The translations under genes and the position numbers were made by a program. From positions 124,001 through 188,000 of the forward strand of contig JAMWFC010000115.1 of the NCBI GenBank assembly GCA_027475525.1: 64,000 bases of DNA. Reading direction: 5' to 3'. Positions 43,120 through 55,135 of the stretch are shown in pieces. Position 1 is the first letter of the stretch. Each line of letters opens with the position of its first letter. The notes below the pieces were generated by a model that made no database searches, was not told the origin of the DNA, and saw nothing but the letters and a program-made list of their open reading frames with translations. Source of the stretch: Macrolepiota albuminosa (Eukaryota; Basidiomycota; Agaricomycetes; Agaricales; Agaricaceae).

Positions 43120-45904
43120 AGGTGCCGTTGTTGGAAGCTCCAGAGTTTGTCGAGGGTGCCTTTGAGGTTTCAGCGCGGCTCCCAAGTGTCATCCTCCAGG
43201 CCATATCCCTTCCATCATACGAGGAAGTGGGGTCGTCCACGAATGTTCTGGAAGTCGAGGATATCTTCAACCTTGTAGTGGTACTCATCCTTGACCTCAA
43301 CTGGGGGAGGGGGCTCAGGGCGTCATTCAGGGAAGGGGTCCAGGAGGTGTCATTCCAGGAGGCAGACATGGAAGACCATGTGCAGACCTTCAAGTCCCGG
43401 GGAGAGCTCAATCTTGTAGGCATAGGATGAGACTTTTTTCAAGATCTTGAATGGGCCGAGGCACTTGTGATCGAGTTTTGGGGAGAGCCAGCAGGTGCAG
43501 AGGTGGCGTCAGTCTAACCATACCTTTGTCCTGGAGGTCCAGTTGGGGGTGTCTTCCTGTATCTGGTCAGCGTGTTTTGCATAGGCCTGGTTCACGGTGT
43601 CAATCTCTTTTTGGAGGAACTTGTGAAGGGACTGGAGATCCCAGGCGACCTTGTAGGCGGCATGCAACAGGATGTCCCAGAGTGAGAGGGTCAATCGGAG
43701 GTGGTATCCCTTGTTGGCAAAGAAGGGTGATACTCTGGTGGCGGAGTGCAGTGTGTTGTTGTAGGTGAACTCAGCCAGGGGGAGCTTGGCGTGCCAATCA
43801 TTCTGCAAGTAGGTGACGTACAGCCAGAGGTATTGCTCAAGAGATTGGTTGACCTTTTCAGTTTAGCCATTGGTTTCAGGGTGGTAGGTGGTAGAGAGGT
43901 TAGTCTTTACTTCAAGGGCCTTACACAGGGAGGTCCAGAACTTGGATACAAAGAGTGGGCCACGGTCGGAGACAATGTTGTCTGGGAGTCCGTGCTTGGC
44001 AAAGATGTGCTCAAGGAACAGCCAGACAAAGTCCAGGATGGTGTCTGTGATGTGGCAGGGTAGGAAGATGCCCTGTTTGGTTAGCCTACATACAACAATG
44101 AGAATGGCATTAAACCCTTCAGATTCTGGGAGTTCGACGATGTGATCCAGAGATATGGAGGACCAGGGGCGTTGTCTGACCGGCAGAGGTTTCAGAAGTC
44201 CATAGAGTCGGTGTTGGGAGACCTTGGCCCAGAGGCAGGGTTCACATGATTGAATGTAGCGGGTCATGTCCTTCTTCAATCCTGGCCAAAAATAAGTCTG
44301 GAAGACCAGCTGGAGGGTCTTACGTATCTCAGGGTGTCTCTGGAGCTTGTGGTCATGGTGTTGGCAAAGAATGTCGTATCAAAGTTGGGCGTGATCTGGG
44401 ATGTAGATGCGACCATCTCAGAGGAGTAGTTTTTCATCGGAAGACAGGGAGAAGGCAGGGTCCAGGTTGGTTCCATTGGGAGGGTTGCGGGAATTGTGAT
44501 TGGTGAAGTACTTGTCTTGTGGGGCACGGCAGATCTGGCTTAGGGTTCCTTCATCATTTAGAATCAGTATAGCATTCAGATGTTTGGGAGGGATTATCAC
44601 GCAATGATTGAACACATTGCGCTCCACCTCGAATGACTTCTTGGGGTAAATGTCCGGTTGTCAGGTAAGGGCATCAGGTTTAGCCCCAAGTCATCTCAGG
44701 TGGTACTGGATTGTGAAGTCATATTCCGAGAGAATTTTGGACCATTGGACCTGTTGTCGACTAAGTTGCTTGGTCGTGGTGAAGTACTGCAGGTTGTTGT
44801 GATCCGAGTAGACCTGAATCTGGTGCCGGGCTCCTTCAAGGTAGGCTCGCCACTGTTTGAAGGCTTTGATGATGGTGAGGAGCTCCTTATTGTAGATGTC
44901 ATAGTTGAGCTCAGTGTCAATCATAGACCAGGTGTAGAAGGCAACTGGGGGGTTCCCCACTGTTGGGTCCCATCTGCGAGAGAATCCTGGCAATGGCATA
45001 GTTGGAGGCATTGCATTCTAGGATAATTGGGAGGGTGGGGTTATAATGCTGGAGTATGGGGGCGGCTGTGAAAGCCTCCTTGAGCAAGTTAAAGATGCTC
45101 TGGCGCTTACTGTCCCAGTTCCAGGCAACGTCCTTGCATGTGAGCTGGTTGAGGGGTTTTGTGATACCGAAGTAGTTGTCTATGAACCTCCAGTAAAAGT
45201 TAGCAAAATTCAGGAAGGATTGTACTTCCTTGACATTCCAGGGTTGCGGCCAGTTGACGATGGCCTCGACCTTATGGGGGTCCATGCGAACGCCATTTGA
45301 GGATACGATAACACTGAGATACTCAACCTCTTCCATGTGGAATGAGCACTTCTTGGGTTTGGCGTGGAGGTTGTGCTCCTGGAGACGTTCAAGAACTTGC
45401 TGGACATGCTTCTGGTGGTCCTCCCTCGAGTCGGAGTAGATGAGGATGTCGTCCAGGTAGACGATCACGAAGACGTCGCTCATGTCATGGAAGATGTCGT
45501 TCATGAAGTATTGGAACGTGGCGGGGGAGTTAGTCATTCCGAAAGGAATCACCAGGTATTCAAACAGACCATACCACATGTGGAACATGGTTTTCCACTC
45601 ATGTCCCAGGGCGATGCAGACGTTGTTGTAGCCAGAGCAAAGGTCAATTTTTGTGTAAACCTTGGCACTGTGGAGTCGATCGACCAGGTCGCCAATGAGT
45701 AGAAGCAGGTAGCGGTTCTTCTTGGTGATCTTATTGAGTCCCCAGTAGTTGACGCAGAGTCAGAGCGAACTGTCCTTCTTTTTGGCAAATAAAACTGGGG
45801 CTCCAGCGATGGAGGCGGAGGGTTGGATGAATCCCTTCCTGAGCATTTTATCGAGGTAGTCTTTGAGGGCCCGGAGTTCGACTTCCAACATGTTGTATAC
45901 CTTG
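43120..45904 (-). pseudogene. Gypsy B reverse transcriptase, RNase H, integrase and chromodomain
   Basis: RT: AGAPVLFAKKKDSS, KIDLCSGYNNV (motif A Asp present), IPFGMTNSPATFQ and VYLDDILIYSD (catalytic pair intact) at 45860-45400. RNase H at 45010-44690 (FYTWSMID, ELLTIIKAFKQW, VYSDHNNLQYF). Integrase: HDH...H and CEPC zinc-binding residues near 44350-44230, LDHIVELP and SDRGPLF as the first two Asp, TEKVNQS with the Glu near 43860. Chromodomain: [10 protein letters not shown] to WKGYGLEDDTWEP near 43280-43150. Interrupted by several in-frame stops, mostly TGA at CGA-compatible codons. The enzyme residues survive but the frame does not. Confidence 0.88.
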
Positions 45905-46199
45905 CCGATGATACGACGCTGTACCAGCAGTCAGAGACACAACATGCACCAGAAGTCAAAATAAACATTTAATCATAAGGCTGAAAACTGTAAGCCTCCT
46001 GGTAGCAGTCTCAACAAATTATATCTCCAAAAACACCCCAATAAATACACAGACAGTACAGAACAAAGGGCAGGGACCAGCTCAAGCTATCCACTCAACA
46101 ATAGTCCAACCACTGTAATGGGGAGGGGAAGCATGGGAGCTGGCAGAAGTGACAAAATGGGATCAATTTGTGATGATCTAGATCAAGACCAGATCTGAC

Positions 46200-46353
46200 A
46201 ATGCCCAATTTGACATGACTGAAAGGGGAAAGGAAAAGAAGCATGGAGGGATGTCAAAAGAAGCATGGAATGCAGGAATGCCCAATTTGACATGACTGAA
46301 AGGGGAAAGGAAAAGAAGCATGGAGGGATGTCAAAAGAAGCATGGAATGCAGG
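46200..46353. repeat. 77-bp exact tandem duplication in the solo LTR (probable assembly artefact)
   Basis: Copies are 46200-46276 and 46277-46353. Confidence 0.95.
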
Positions 46354-46578
46354 AAAGCGCTAAAAGGGGAAAGAAGGATCTATGAATGGGATCGTGCTAA
46401 ATGGAGCTGAAGCAAATGGGGAAGTGTCAATCAGAGACATCTGGAGGAATGGTGGAACTGGTGGCACCAAAACATGCCTCCCAAAAGGGAAATTGAACTA
46501 TCAAATATGTTCTGGAGGCTGGGGAGTTGACAACAAAAGAGTCATGTGTAGATAGTGGTCTGTGCACCAGAAAAACAG

Positions 46579-46587
46579 TATAAATAG
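46579..46587 (+). promoter_or_regulatory. TATA box in the solo LTR
   Basis: tataaatag, followed by agccc, about 325 bases before the LTR 3' end; the probable U3/R boundary. Confidence 0.5.
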
Positions 46588-46909
46588 CCCAAGTTTAGTA
46601 GAGAATAGACAGGCATTTGATAGGCAAAGGCTCAGTGGTTCCCAGGGAGTGAATCACCTAGGCTAGAGTTTATTGAACCTCTTCTTGGAAGTCTATTGGA
46701 AAACAAAGGCTCGGTAGTTCCCAGGGAGTGAACTGCTTAGGCTGGAGTTGACTGAGAACCTTCTACTGCCCACCAGAGTATTTGATATTCTGAGAAGCAC
46801 CCAATACACCAAGTTTATCATCAAGCAACAGTGTGGATTAGAGGGAACTTTCTGAGTTAAAAATAAGCCCCAGAACTACAGTAATACTTGCCACCAAGTA
46901 CTACACTGA

Positions 46910-48290
46910 AAGGGGAGGCAGCTCCTTCCTTGAGGTTGATCATATGGTCATAGGGGCAGTGAGGAGGAATCTCCTCAGCGTCTCCTTTGGAGAATACATC
47001 AGCGAACTCGTGATACTCTGGGGGAACTACTTCTCAGAGGATCTGTTCCTTGGTTTTCTTTTCTGGGGGGATAGCGTCCCCTCATAGGTGCTCTTCCGGG
47101 AGAGATGGCGAGGTGTGTAGCTGAAACGTGGGGGTTCCATCCTTCATGAGGCGGGCGAAGGGGGTGGCTTCAATGATCCTAATGTCGAGTGTGTTCAGGT
47201 CAATCAGGGCCATGGATTCACAGGCTGGAGCAGGTTTGACATGTGTCTGAGACCAGCCCAGGTAGTTCAGCTCTTTGTATCTGTTCCGAGGAATGTTTGG
47301 GGGTCAATCGGGGGCCTTGCGGGTTTGGATGGGCATTGGTGGCATATGGATGGGGGGCACGGCTGCCACCCCGGAGGTGTCAGGCATTGGGTCGCTCCCT
47401 AGGGCCTGGAGGTGCACGGCGATCGAGGGGTGGTCTTTGGGTCCTGGAAAGGTCATGGTGAGCGTCCTCCAATCAATGTCAGGGTTCATGTCACGTAGCC
47501 AGGGTAGTTCCAGCACCATCGGAGTCGATCCATGAAGTCGCATGACCAGGAAGTTGGAGGTGAACTCGTAGTCATTGTCCAGGGTCACACATCCCAAGTG
47601 AGACCTCTGGATGGGGCCAGAAGAGGAGGGGGTGCCATCAAGGCATTGCAGGTGGAGAGATTGGTCAAGGGTATCACTGATGAAAACTCTGATAGCTCTG
47701 CTGTTGATGAGGGCCAATATCAATCCCAGGGCGCCGTCTAACCTGGCATTGATGACAAAGGATCAGGACAAGCAGGACTGGAGTCCAGGGAGTAGTGGGG
47801 GCCTGTCCAAGGGGTCCTTTGGGGTCAGGCCCAGAGAGTAGGGGATGTCGAAGGGGAGTTGCTGGTTGTCAGGCATCAGTTCCTGGGTCAGGCAAAGGAT
47901 GAGATGTCGCCAGTCGATGCAGGGGTTGGTGTCTCAGAGCCACGGAAGCCCTAATATCAGGGGTGCGGAGGGGTGGAGTTTGGTTATCAATATCTGGAGG
48001 GTGTGAGTCTGTCCGTTGGCAAAAGTAACGGGCATACACACAAAATGAGTGATGTCCCCTGCCATAGAGGCGTCTCCGTCGAAGAAGCAGAGTCGCACCG
48101 GGACTGGGAGTTGCTGAGTGGGTTCCAGGGTGAAGGTAGACCATGCCTCATCGATGAAGTTGTCTGTGGCGCCACTGTCAACGAGGGTGTTGAGGGGGGT
48201 TCCGGAGGGGGTGAGGCAGGTTTTGAGGAGGAGGGAGTGCGAGGAGTAGGAGGGTAGGTAAGCCATGAGGGTGTCCTGTACGAGTGTCAT
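46910..48290 (-). pseudogene. Gypsy B protease and linker
   Basis: An aspartic protease active site LVDSGATDNFID lies near 48180 with LILGLPWL closing the domain near 47940. A second, weaker protease-like copy follows (ALINSRAIRVFI near 47715, MVLELPWLRDMNP near 47510), where the active-site Asp-Ser-Gly is Asn-Ser-Arg; it acts at most as a structural repeat. The linker ends with PPEYHEFADVFSKGDAEE and PYDHMINLKEGAA, the usual entry to chromovirus RT. Several stops. Confidence 0.82.
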
Positions 48291-48299
48291 GGAACAAAG

Positions 48300-48917
48300 A
48301 TGGGAGACCGGGGCAGAGAAGACATCAGGGTCGATTCCGCGATTTAGAGCGTCTTCCAGGTCTAAATCGCTGGGTCGTTTTCTGAATACTCGTAGGTGGT
48401 GTCCTCCCCTTCAAAGGTCCAGGTGGCACGTCCCATAACCTGTTGTTGGGGGCACTTGGAGATGAAGTAGTCTTTCTCACCGCAGAGTATGCAAAGACCT
48501 TCCCTTCTCCACCATTCCTGCACATCCTTCAGAACCTCAATCCAGAGTCATCCTTTTTTCTGGAGCTGATTGGCCCGGAGGGCCTCTTTGTCCTATTTGC
48601 TGGCAAAGTCGGGATCTTCAGGGTCTTCTGGGGATTCCTTGGGGCTTGGCACATCGCCCAGGTCATTGGCAGCCACGGCAGCATTGAGTTGGGCCTGGGG
48701 GTGGGCGCCGCTACTGGGGTTAGTATTGGGTGGGCTGCGACTCACTAGGGGTCAGCCGCCAGGGAACGTGGGGGGACTGGGGTTTCAATTTTGGGGGTTG
48801 GGAGGTTCGCCGGAGGGCCATGGGGGTCCTCCCCTAGGATTCCAGGGGGCCCAGAAGTTTGAATACTCGCTGCGGTCTTCCCAGTAGCATTGGTCAATCT
48901 GCATGACAAGGGCCTTG
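48300..48917 (-). pseudogene. Gypsy B gag C-terminus with zinc knuckle
   Basis: Continues the gag frame interrupted at 59791: VMQIDQCYWEDRSEYS, a Pro/Gly-rich stretch, then a knuckle CILCGEKDYFISKC in which the expected His is Tyr (a C-to-T change). Stops at several places. Confidence 0.75.
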
Positions 48918-49169
48918 TGTAACCTGGAGTTACGAGTTCGAACTATCTTGTATGTATCACACAGTGCTAAATCAGACCGCAGTATCGGATTTGACTAGTA
49001 CTTAGAGTGAAAACAAGATGTTAATCTTATGTATCACACAGTGCTAAATCAGACCGCAGTATCGGATTTGACTAGTACTTAGAGTGAAAACAAGATGTTA
49101 ATCTTACATAATACTCTACTGAAGGATTATAGCATCGTTTACGCTGGTAACAAGTGTGATTCTATTACA
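48918..49169 (-). repeat. 3' LTR of chromovirus C
   Basis: On the minus strand it is preceded by TTGGGGAGTA, a short polypurine tract. It contains one 77-bp duplication. Confidence 0.9.
48951..49104. repeat. 77-bp exact tandem duplication in the LTR (probable assembly artefact)
   Basis: Copies are 48951-49027 and 49028-49104. The partner LTR at 59616-59790 has the segment once, which shows the second copy is not part of the element. Confidence 0.96.
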
Positions 49170-49526
49170 TACTCCCCAATGAGACCAAATACTCGGTCTT
49201 AGGAAGGGTGGTGTAGTGAGATGAAAGATGCATGATAGTGCAAGTAACAGAGTAGCACACATATCGTGTGGCTGTCAACAAGCGTTAGCATTGTTCACGC
49301 AGTAGGTGTGTCATCTAGACACAATAGCAGTAGTCTCTTATCAGACGGTTGCACATGTAACGCCAGCGGAGACAAGATATGATTAAATAAAAAAAAAGAA
49401 ACAAAAATAAGATGACCCCTCCTCTGGGTCTGCTGTATCTACACGCTACTCTGCAGTGCGTATCAGCTGAAAGGTTTCGAGTCAAGTACTCAGAGGTACC
49501 TACATAAAAACAAAATCAACATGGGT

Positions 49527-52391
49527 CTAGGACCCGGATGACGATGCTCCTGCAACTGCGCCCGTCTCAGTAACCATTGACTCCTCCTCCAGTGCGACGT
49601 TAATCGCGGGAGGGGGAGGCGCCAATTCCGTCCTTGGTGGGGTTATAGGCCCCTCGACTGCAGGCGTGTCTACCACCATAGACTCTGTTAGTGCAACGTT
49701 AATTGCCGAAGCAATGGTGGGTAGCGTACCATGCGCTGCTGTGCATTTTAGGAGATTGACCCAGTTTGGGTCCATGCCAATCAGATAATAGAGGCCATTG
49801 GCCTCAGGATTTTCTGGGAGATTGCTCTCCTTGTGGTGCTTAAACATAAAACGATAGTGATTGTCTTCGGTCATCTCCCACCATCCATCCCATTGCAGGA
49901 TTGCGGCAGGGGTGCCATATTTGGCAAGGCACTCCATGTGCTCGTCGTCGACCTGTTTGAAGATGTCCATGGACATCGTGGGGAAATGGAACTGCTGTTC
50001 CAGAAAGACTACGCCGTACATGTAGGCGTGGTCCACCCATTCTAGTAGAATCCAGTTGTGTAGCAGGACGCGTAACGCGTCGTCATCGGAGAAGTTCTGT
50101 GCCTGGTCGTCGGGCACGTTGGTGAATTTTGAGCTGTGGCCCATGTTGGGGCTCAAATAGCTGCTCGGGAAACATGGTGTCATACGAGGCAATTACCTCT
50201 CAATAAAGCCCTGGACAGGCCATGACAAGGGTCATGCGCCGCATGATCATGGGCTTGGCTGTGCTGTTAGTGCATAGAGCTCGACATAAGCCAAACCCAA
50301 AGAGGGTCTGCCAGTGCATGCGGTAGGCGTGATCCACTGCAATGCCTTGATAGGTATTCTCCAGCCCGGGTCGACCAAAGACCAGCACGTACTGCGCCAG
50401 CTGGTCTAGGTCGAATGATGTGGCTGGATCTTGAGTGCGCATTACGTGCAACGCCGTGGAACCATCATCTTTCGTGCACAAAAAGCGCCCTGGAATGTGT
50501 CATCGCTCAACAAGAGCGAGGTTGTCAGGGCCCTGCATCGGGTTGACGAGGTCCTGGTACTGAGGCTCCTTCATCAGGAGCTGCATGGTTCTGTCATGGA
50601 GAGCCTCAACTGTTTGCTGTGCGAACATCTGAAGCTCTGTGATCAACATGTATGCGACAATCTTGTCGCAATGCGAAACGTGAATATTCATATAATATTT
50701 ATAGAGCCGGTCCAGCTCTAGCGGAGTGCGGGGAAGACAACGTGGGGTGTGCTTGTACACAATTGTACCTGGGATGTGGGCATGATGGCCAGAGGAATAC
50801 TCATATGACACCGCTTTATTGGCGTCAGCTCCCATCAGCACCGTATTCGTGGCATACGAATAATAGGTGCAGTGGCTGAGTGCTCCTCTAAAGCACGAAT
50901 TTATTTGCTCAATATCAAGCGCAGCCCCCACACCTTCACTCCCAAACCATCGGGGATCCTTCCCAAGAATTCATCCTCGGCCCTATACTTCTGGGCCTGT
51001 AGCTCCTTGGCGCGTGTCGCCTTCTTCTTTGCAATGCGCTTATTGCGCGATACTTGTTGGAATCGGTCCGCAGCCAATTCCCCTTCCTCTCCAGCCTCCT
51101 CCTGCTCCAAGCTCAACTCTCCATAGTCGTTCTCATCGGACAAGGATGGTACTGGTGCTTTGCCTTTTTCAGGCATGGGTTTCCCCTTTGAGGTCGCCAC
51201 CAGACCATCATATTGCTCCGGTGTGCGGGGGTCTGGGGTCAATACGACCATGGGGTAGTGTTTTGGTGGGGCTGGTACAAACACCGGCAACATGAACAAC
51301 ATCTGGACTTCTCCCGCTCGTGCGGGAATGCCAGCAGGAAAGATTATAACCTCCAATTTGGAGGCATTGAGAGGCGGCTTGCGGCCACAACGCTGATGAG
51401 ATGGCCCTGACTTGGTCAGGGCGGACGGTTCTAGTTGTGGCTGAACTACCGGAGGGGCAGGTGCATTTTGCGCCAGAGTTCTTCCTCCAGGCTCTGTGCA
51501 AGGGATGATGGTAGTGGGCGCTCTTGGCACCACAGCGATGGGTTTGGGCCCCATAGGTGGAGCCCAAGACGATGTGGTTTCCTGCTGACCCAAAAACAGC
51601 CCTGCCAAGGGCTCACTGACTGCAGCCAGTGACTCTGAAGGGGCCTGACGGGCCGGGGCGGGCAACCGCAATGACGATGCAACAGGCTGAACAGGCAGCT
51701 CAGGGCGTGCAGCTTGTGCAGCCGGTGGCATCCTGGCCCGTGGAGGTTCGACCGCTTGAGTGGGCTGATACTTGGCCCTCTTGACCTCAGCGGTCGGTTC
51801 CTCAAAGTAAGATACTTTGCGCTTAGATGCGCGTTTGATCTGCTCCAGCGCTGCTATGCGCTGCTTCTTCATCAGCTCAATCTGGTCGAGCAAACCCTCC
51901 ATCACCATTACGGCCAGGCTGTCCTGTAGGAAGGACACAGTTGCAGGGACTGGCTGTCCTGCTGCTTCCAGCCTACTCAGGAGTGTGTCTGGCACTGACA
52001 ACTCCTGCGCTTGTGGCGCAGGTTCAACATATGATTCAGCCACAGGCCGATGTGCCCATGGCACTGATGGCGGCCCCGTCACTGCACCCACATACGTCGG
52101 TCTCGACGCACCCAAGCGCGACGACGGTTCCTGGTAGTAGCGCTCGTAGTGCATGCTGTCCTCCGGGCACTCATAGTGCCCTTCATCGTCAACGTCCATC
52201 TCCTGCGAATGGTAGGGGGTTTGATATGGTAGCGGCTCTTCACAGCCTGGGTAGGCCACGCCCGCTGACTGATATTGGCGGCTGCCTCTGGTACTGATCA
52301 ATAGATATATTTGGAGGTCTCCCCCCTCCACTAGAGCCTTGCAGGCTCTGATTATTCTTTTGCGGCCTCCAATAGGCCATTTTGAAGCCAC
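49527..52391 (-). pseudogene. Accessory ORF of chromovirus C, downstream of pol, about 950 codons
   Basis: It starts MASKWPIGGRKRIIRACKAL at 52391. The first ~490 codons are Pro/Ala/Gln-rich with a Lys/Arg-rich helical patch. A frameshift near 50925 leads into a Cys/Tyr/His-containing part (FRGALSHCTYYSYATN, SSGHHAHIPGTIVYK), then QLAQYVLVFGRPGLEN and VDHAYRMHWQTLFGFG, and a C-terminal part (WDGWWEMTEDNHYRF) ending at 49527. Internal stops at 50500 and 50200 are TGA with CGA fitting. It sits where env-like genes sit, but no signal peptide or membrane segment is evident. No family recognised; a relic exists at 38380-38790. Confidence 0.65.
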
Positions 52392-52558
52392 ACGTCAGCT
52401 ACATGTATTGGGACTGAGGAAGAGGGGAAAAAAAACAATTTCCCAACTCTGCCAGTGGTGTAAACAACTACACACACCCACCACCCGGTCACTCACCGGC
52501 TATCACTGTGGACTTTGTCCACCTTCCACCACCCTACACACGTTATGCACGTTTTGCT

Positions 52559-53580
52559 AGTTGCTGAGGGTGTTTCACACCCTGCAACTTGAGGTACCTA
52601 TCCATTGCTGCAAGGTCTTTGCAGTTCACTAGCGGTTCCCAGGTTGTATCACCTAAGCTCCACCTCACCTCGAATTCAAGGTTTCCCTTTGTCTATTGAT
52701 GACCTATGATGTCATCTACAAACCATTCCTGGTCATTACCAATTCCAAAGTCATACGGCTCTGGAGTTGTGCGATTAGGAAAGAGCGCATCACTACTGGC
52801 CATATACGGTCACAACAGCAACACATGAAACTTGGGAACTATCCTGTGTGCTTGCAGCGCATGGGGTAGTTCAAGCACGTAATTAGACATGCTCGGCTCG
52901 GCCTCAAGGACCCTATATGGTCCAATCCACTTCAGACACAGCTTACTCACCCTGCCTTTTGGCAGGTTCAAGTTCTTTGTCGAGAGGTACACTAGGTTCC
53001 CTTTCCCAATGTCCAGCTCATCACGTCTGCGATTATTCGCATGCTTGGTCTGCCACACGCGCAATTCTATAATTGCATCATGGGCATCCGCCAAGTTCCC
53101 TAGCGCATTGCGCGCAAACTGCTTTACTCCCACATGAATAGCCTTGTCAGTACGAAGTTCACGAATCATGGATGGCATGTAGCCATTGTTGAGTTCAAAG
53201 GGTGAATACCCTGTGGTTTCCGATATGCTTGCATTTATCGCGAATTCCACGAGTGGACATCTATCCACCCAGTCCTTCTGATCAGGACGTACGAACGCTC
53301 GCAGTATTTGCGCGATATTTCTATTTGTGCGTTCTGTTTGACCATCCGTTTGCAGATGAAATGACATCGACATGAGCAACTTTGCTCCAAGCAGTTTGTG
53401 CAGCTCCTTCCACCATTTGAAAGTAAACTTAGCATCTCGATCGCTTATGATCAAACTTGGCAATCCATGGATGCATACTATCTCCTTGAGATAAATCCAC
53501 GACAAGTCCGACGCTCGTCTCTTTACCTGGCTGAGGGGCCTCATGCTCCACCAGCACCTGGGCCTCGATATCACAAGCTT
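52559..53580 (-). pseudogene. Chromovirus C integrase (N-terminally deleted) with chromodomain
   Basis: LSWIYLKEIVCIHGLP, IISDRDAKFTFKWW (second Asp) and TDGQTERTNR (Glu) are present, as are the C-terminal RVLEAEPSMSNYVLELP and the chromodomain region (EWFVDDIIGH near 52735, FEVRWSLGDTTWEPL near 52650). The HHCC zinc region and the first catalytic Asp are missing: only about 100 codons separate RNase H from the second Asp, where the family has several hundred. A stop at 52810 is TGA; one TAG lies at 52693. Confidence 0.83.
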
Positions 53581-53581
53581 C

Positions 53582-55135
53582 TCACTGTTTGTGCAGTTGC
53601 TTACTGTGATGTGTTTCCTGCGCCCGCATGGCATGTAGCTCGACCCTATGTTCCTTGATCTCATGGAACCGATGCAGGGGCAAGTCTTTGCCCTCTGGGT
53701 CAATATGTTTGTCCGCCTGGACATAGTCATGCGCGTCATGGACGTCATCTTGAGTATCACTCTCAAAATATCGAGACAGGCAATCCGTGACTTTGTTCAA
53801 TTCACCTTTTACATAGGTGATGTTGAACTGATACTGCGACATGTAGTCAATCCAGCGACGTTGTTGCGGAGATAGGTGCACCTGAGTCTTGAAGAACTCT
53901 AGTGCTTTGTGATCCGTAATGATGTGGATCTTATATCCCATCAGTTTATCCTCCCATTTTAGGAGGGCTTCCAGGATAGTGAGTGTTTCTAACTCGTGTA
54001 CAGCATAATTCTGCTGAGCAGCAGTGAATTTACGGGACATAAATCCTGCTGGTCAGCAAGTCTGCCATGTTTTACCTTGGCCAAACATGGCCCCAACCCC
54101 AGTCTTCGACGCATCGCATATGAGCCAGATGGGCTTGTCAATGCGTGGATCAATTGGCTGGATGACTGGTGTCTTTGCGCATATGCGCTTAATCATCTCA
54201 AAACACTGCTGATGCAGCGGTCTCCAGTGAAAAGGGGACCCATTCTGGGTCATGGCCATAAGTGGCCCTGTGTATGCAGTGATGTCTGGCAAGAAGTTGC
54301 CAATATAGTTTACAAGTCCAACAAATCGTTGGATATCATTATATGTGCGTGGAGTACGCCACTCTCGGATTCGGTCAAGCTTATCTGTATCTGGGTGAAT
54401 GCCCTTCTTGTCAATGATGTGACCAAGACAATCTATACTCGTTGCGTACAACTCGCACTTCTTCCACTTGAGATAGAGACTGGCCTTCCATAGCCGTTCA
54501 AATACGACTCATAGGTGCTGCTCATGCTCCTCAATGGTGTCAGAAAAGATGAATATATTGTCTAAATAGACGTGCATAAACTTCCCAATTCCATCTTGGA
54601 AGATTGAGGTCATTAACCTCTGAAATGTCGCCGGTGCATTACAATTACCAATCTGCATGATGTTACTCACAAATGTCCCCATCAGGGACAAGAACAGCGT
54701 CTTTGGTATATCCTCTTCGCGTATGCGAACCTGTTCGTATGCGTCTGTGAGATTGATTTTCAACCTATACTTTGCTGTCGCGACATCTTCTCGTATTACT
54801 TCCTGATCTGGAAAAGGTGTCACATCCTTGACTGTATTATCATTGCACTGTCGCACATCCAATGCAGTCCTTAACATCCCATCCTTCTTGGGAATACAAA
54901 GTAATGGTGCAGCTTGCACCGCTGGTTGTGGTTCCCACCACTTTGCGTTTATGTATCTATTCGTCTTTTCACGAAGTTGCTCCTGTAGTGCTCGCGGGCA
55001 GCGAGGCAAATGATATTTGTACTGCTTGTTATTGTTAATGAGGTTAATCTCATGATTAACCTCCCGCCATGGAGGAAGCTCTTCCTTCATTCCATTGACA
55101 ATATCAGCAAACTCCTGTTGCCATTGCTGGCACAA
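53582..55135 (-). pseudogene. Chromovirus C reverse transcriptase and RNase H
   Basis: PLLCIPKKDGMLRTALDVRQ starts the RT core near 54910. Motif A reads KINLTDAYEQ where KIDL is expected, and motif C reads VYLDNIFIFSD where YLDD is expected, so two catalytic Asp are Asn (both explainable by G-to-A). GHIIDKKGIHPD follows. RNase H: LICDASKTGVGAMF, HELETLTILEALLKWEDK, IITDHKALEFF and DCLSRYFES. Stops at 54509, 54053 and 53582 are all TGA. Enzymatically dead. Confidence 0.87.

Larger units (their letters stand above)
45909..46905 (+). mobile_element. Solo LTR splitting Gypsy B between protease linker and RT
   Basis: TGATACGACG...GTACTACA ends with 4-bp flanks ccga (45905-45908) and ctga (46906-46909), one CpG-type change apart. 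Removing it restores an SPFGKVYNM-type RT entry, as expected for the family. It contains a diverged internal tandem repeat (46621-46757) and a TATA box. The strand was set from the TATA box. Confidence 0.75.

Noticed and set aside
46621..46757. Tandem repeat of a gttcccagggagtgaa segment in the solo LTR
   Set aside because: Period is about 79 and the copies differ at many positions, so it is an old natural repeat of the LTR and not one of the 77-bp artefacts.
46910..47723. Second protease domain of Gypsy B as a separate active enzyme
   Set aside because: The active-site triad Asp-Ser-Gly reads Asn-Ser-Arg, so at best it is a degenerate duplicate fold.
50867..52297. Plus-strand frames opposite the chromovirus accessory ORF
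   Set aside because: Composition mirrors the minus-strand ORF and the relic at 38.4 kb aligns in the minus-strand reading.
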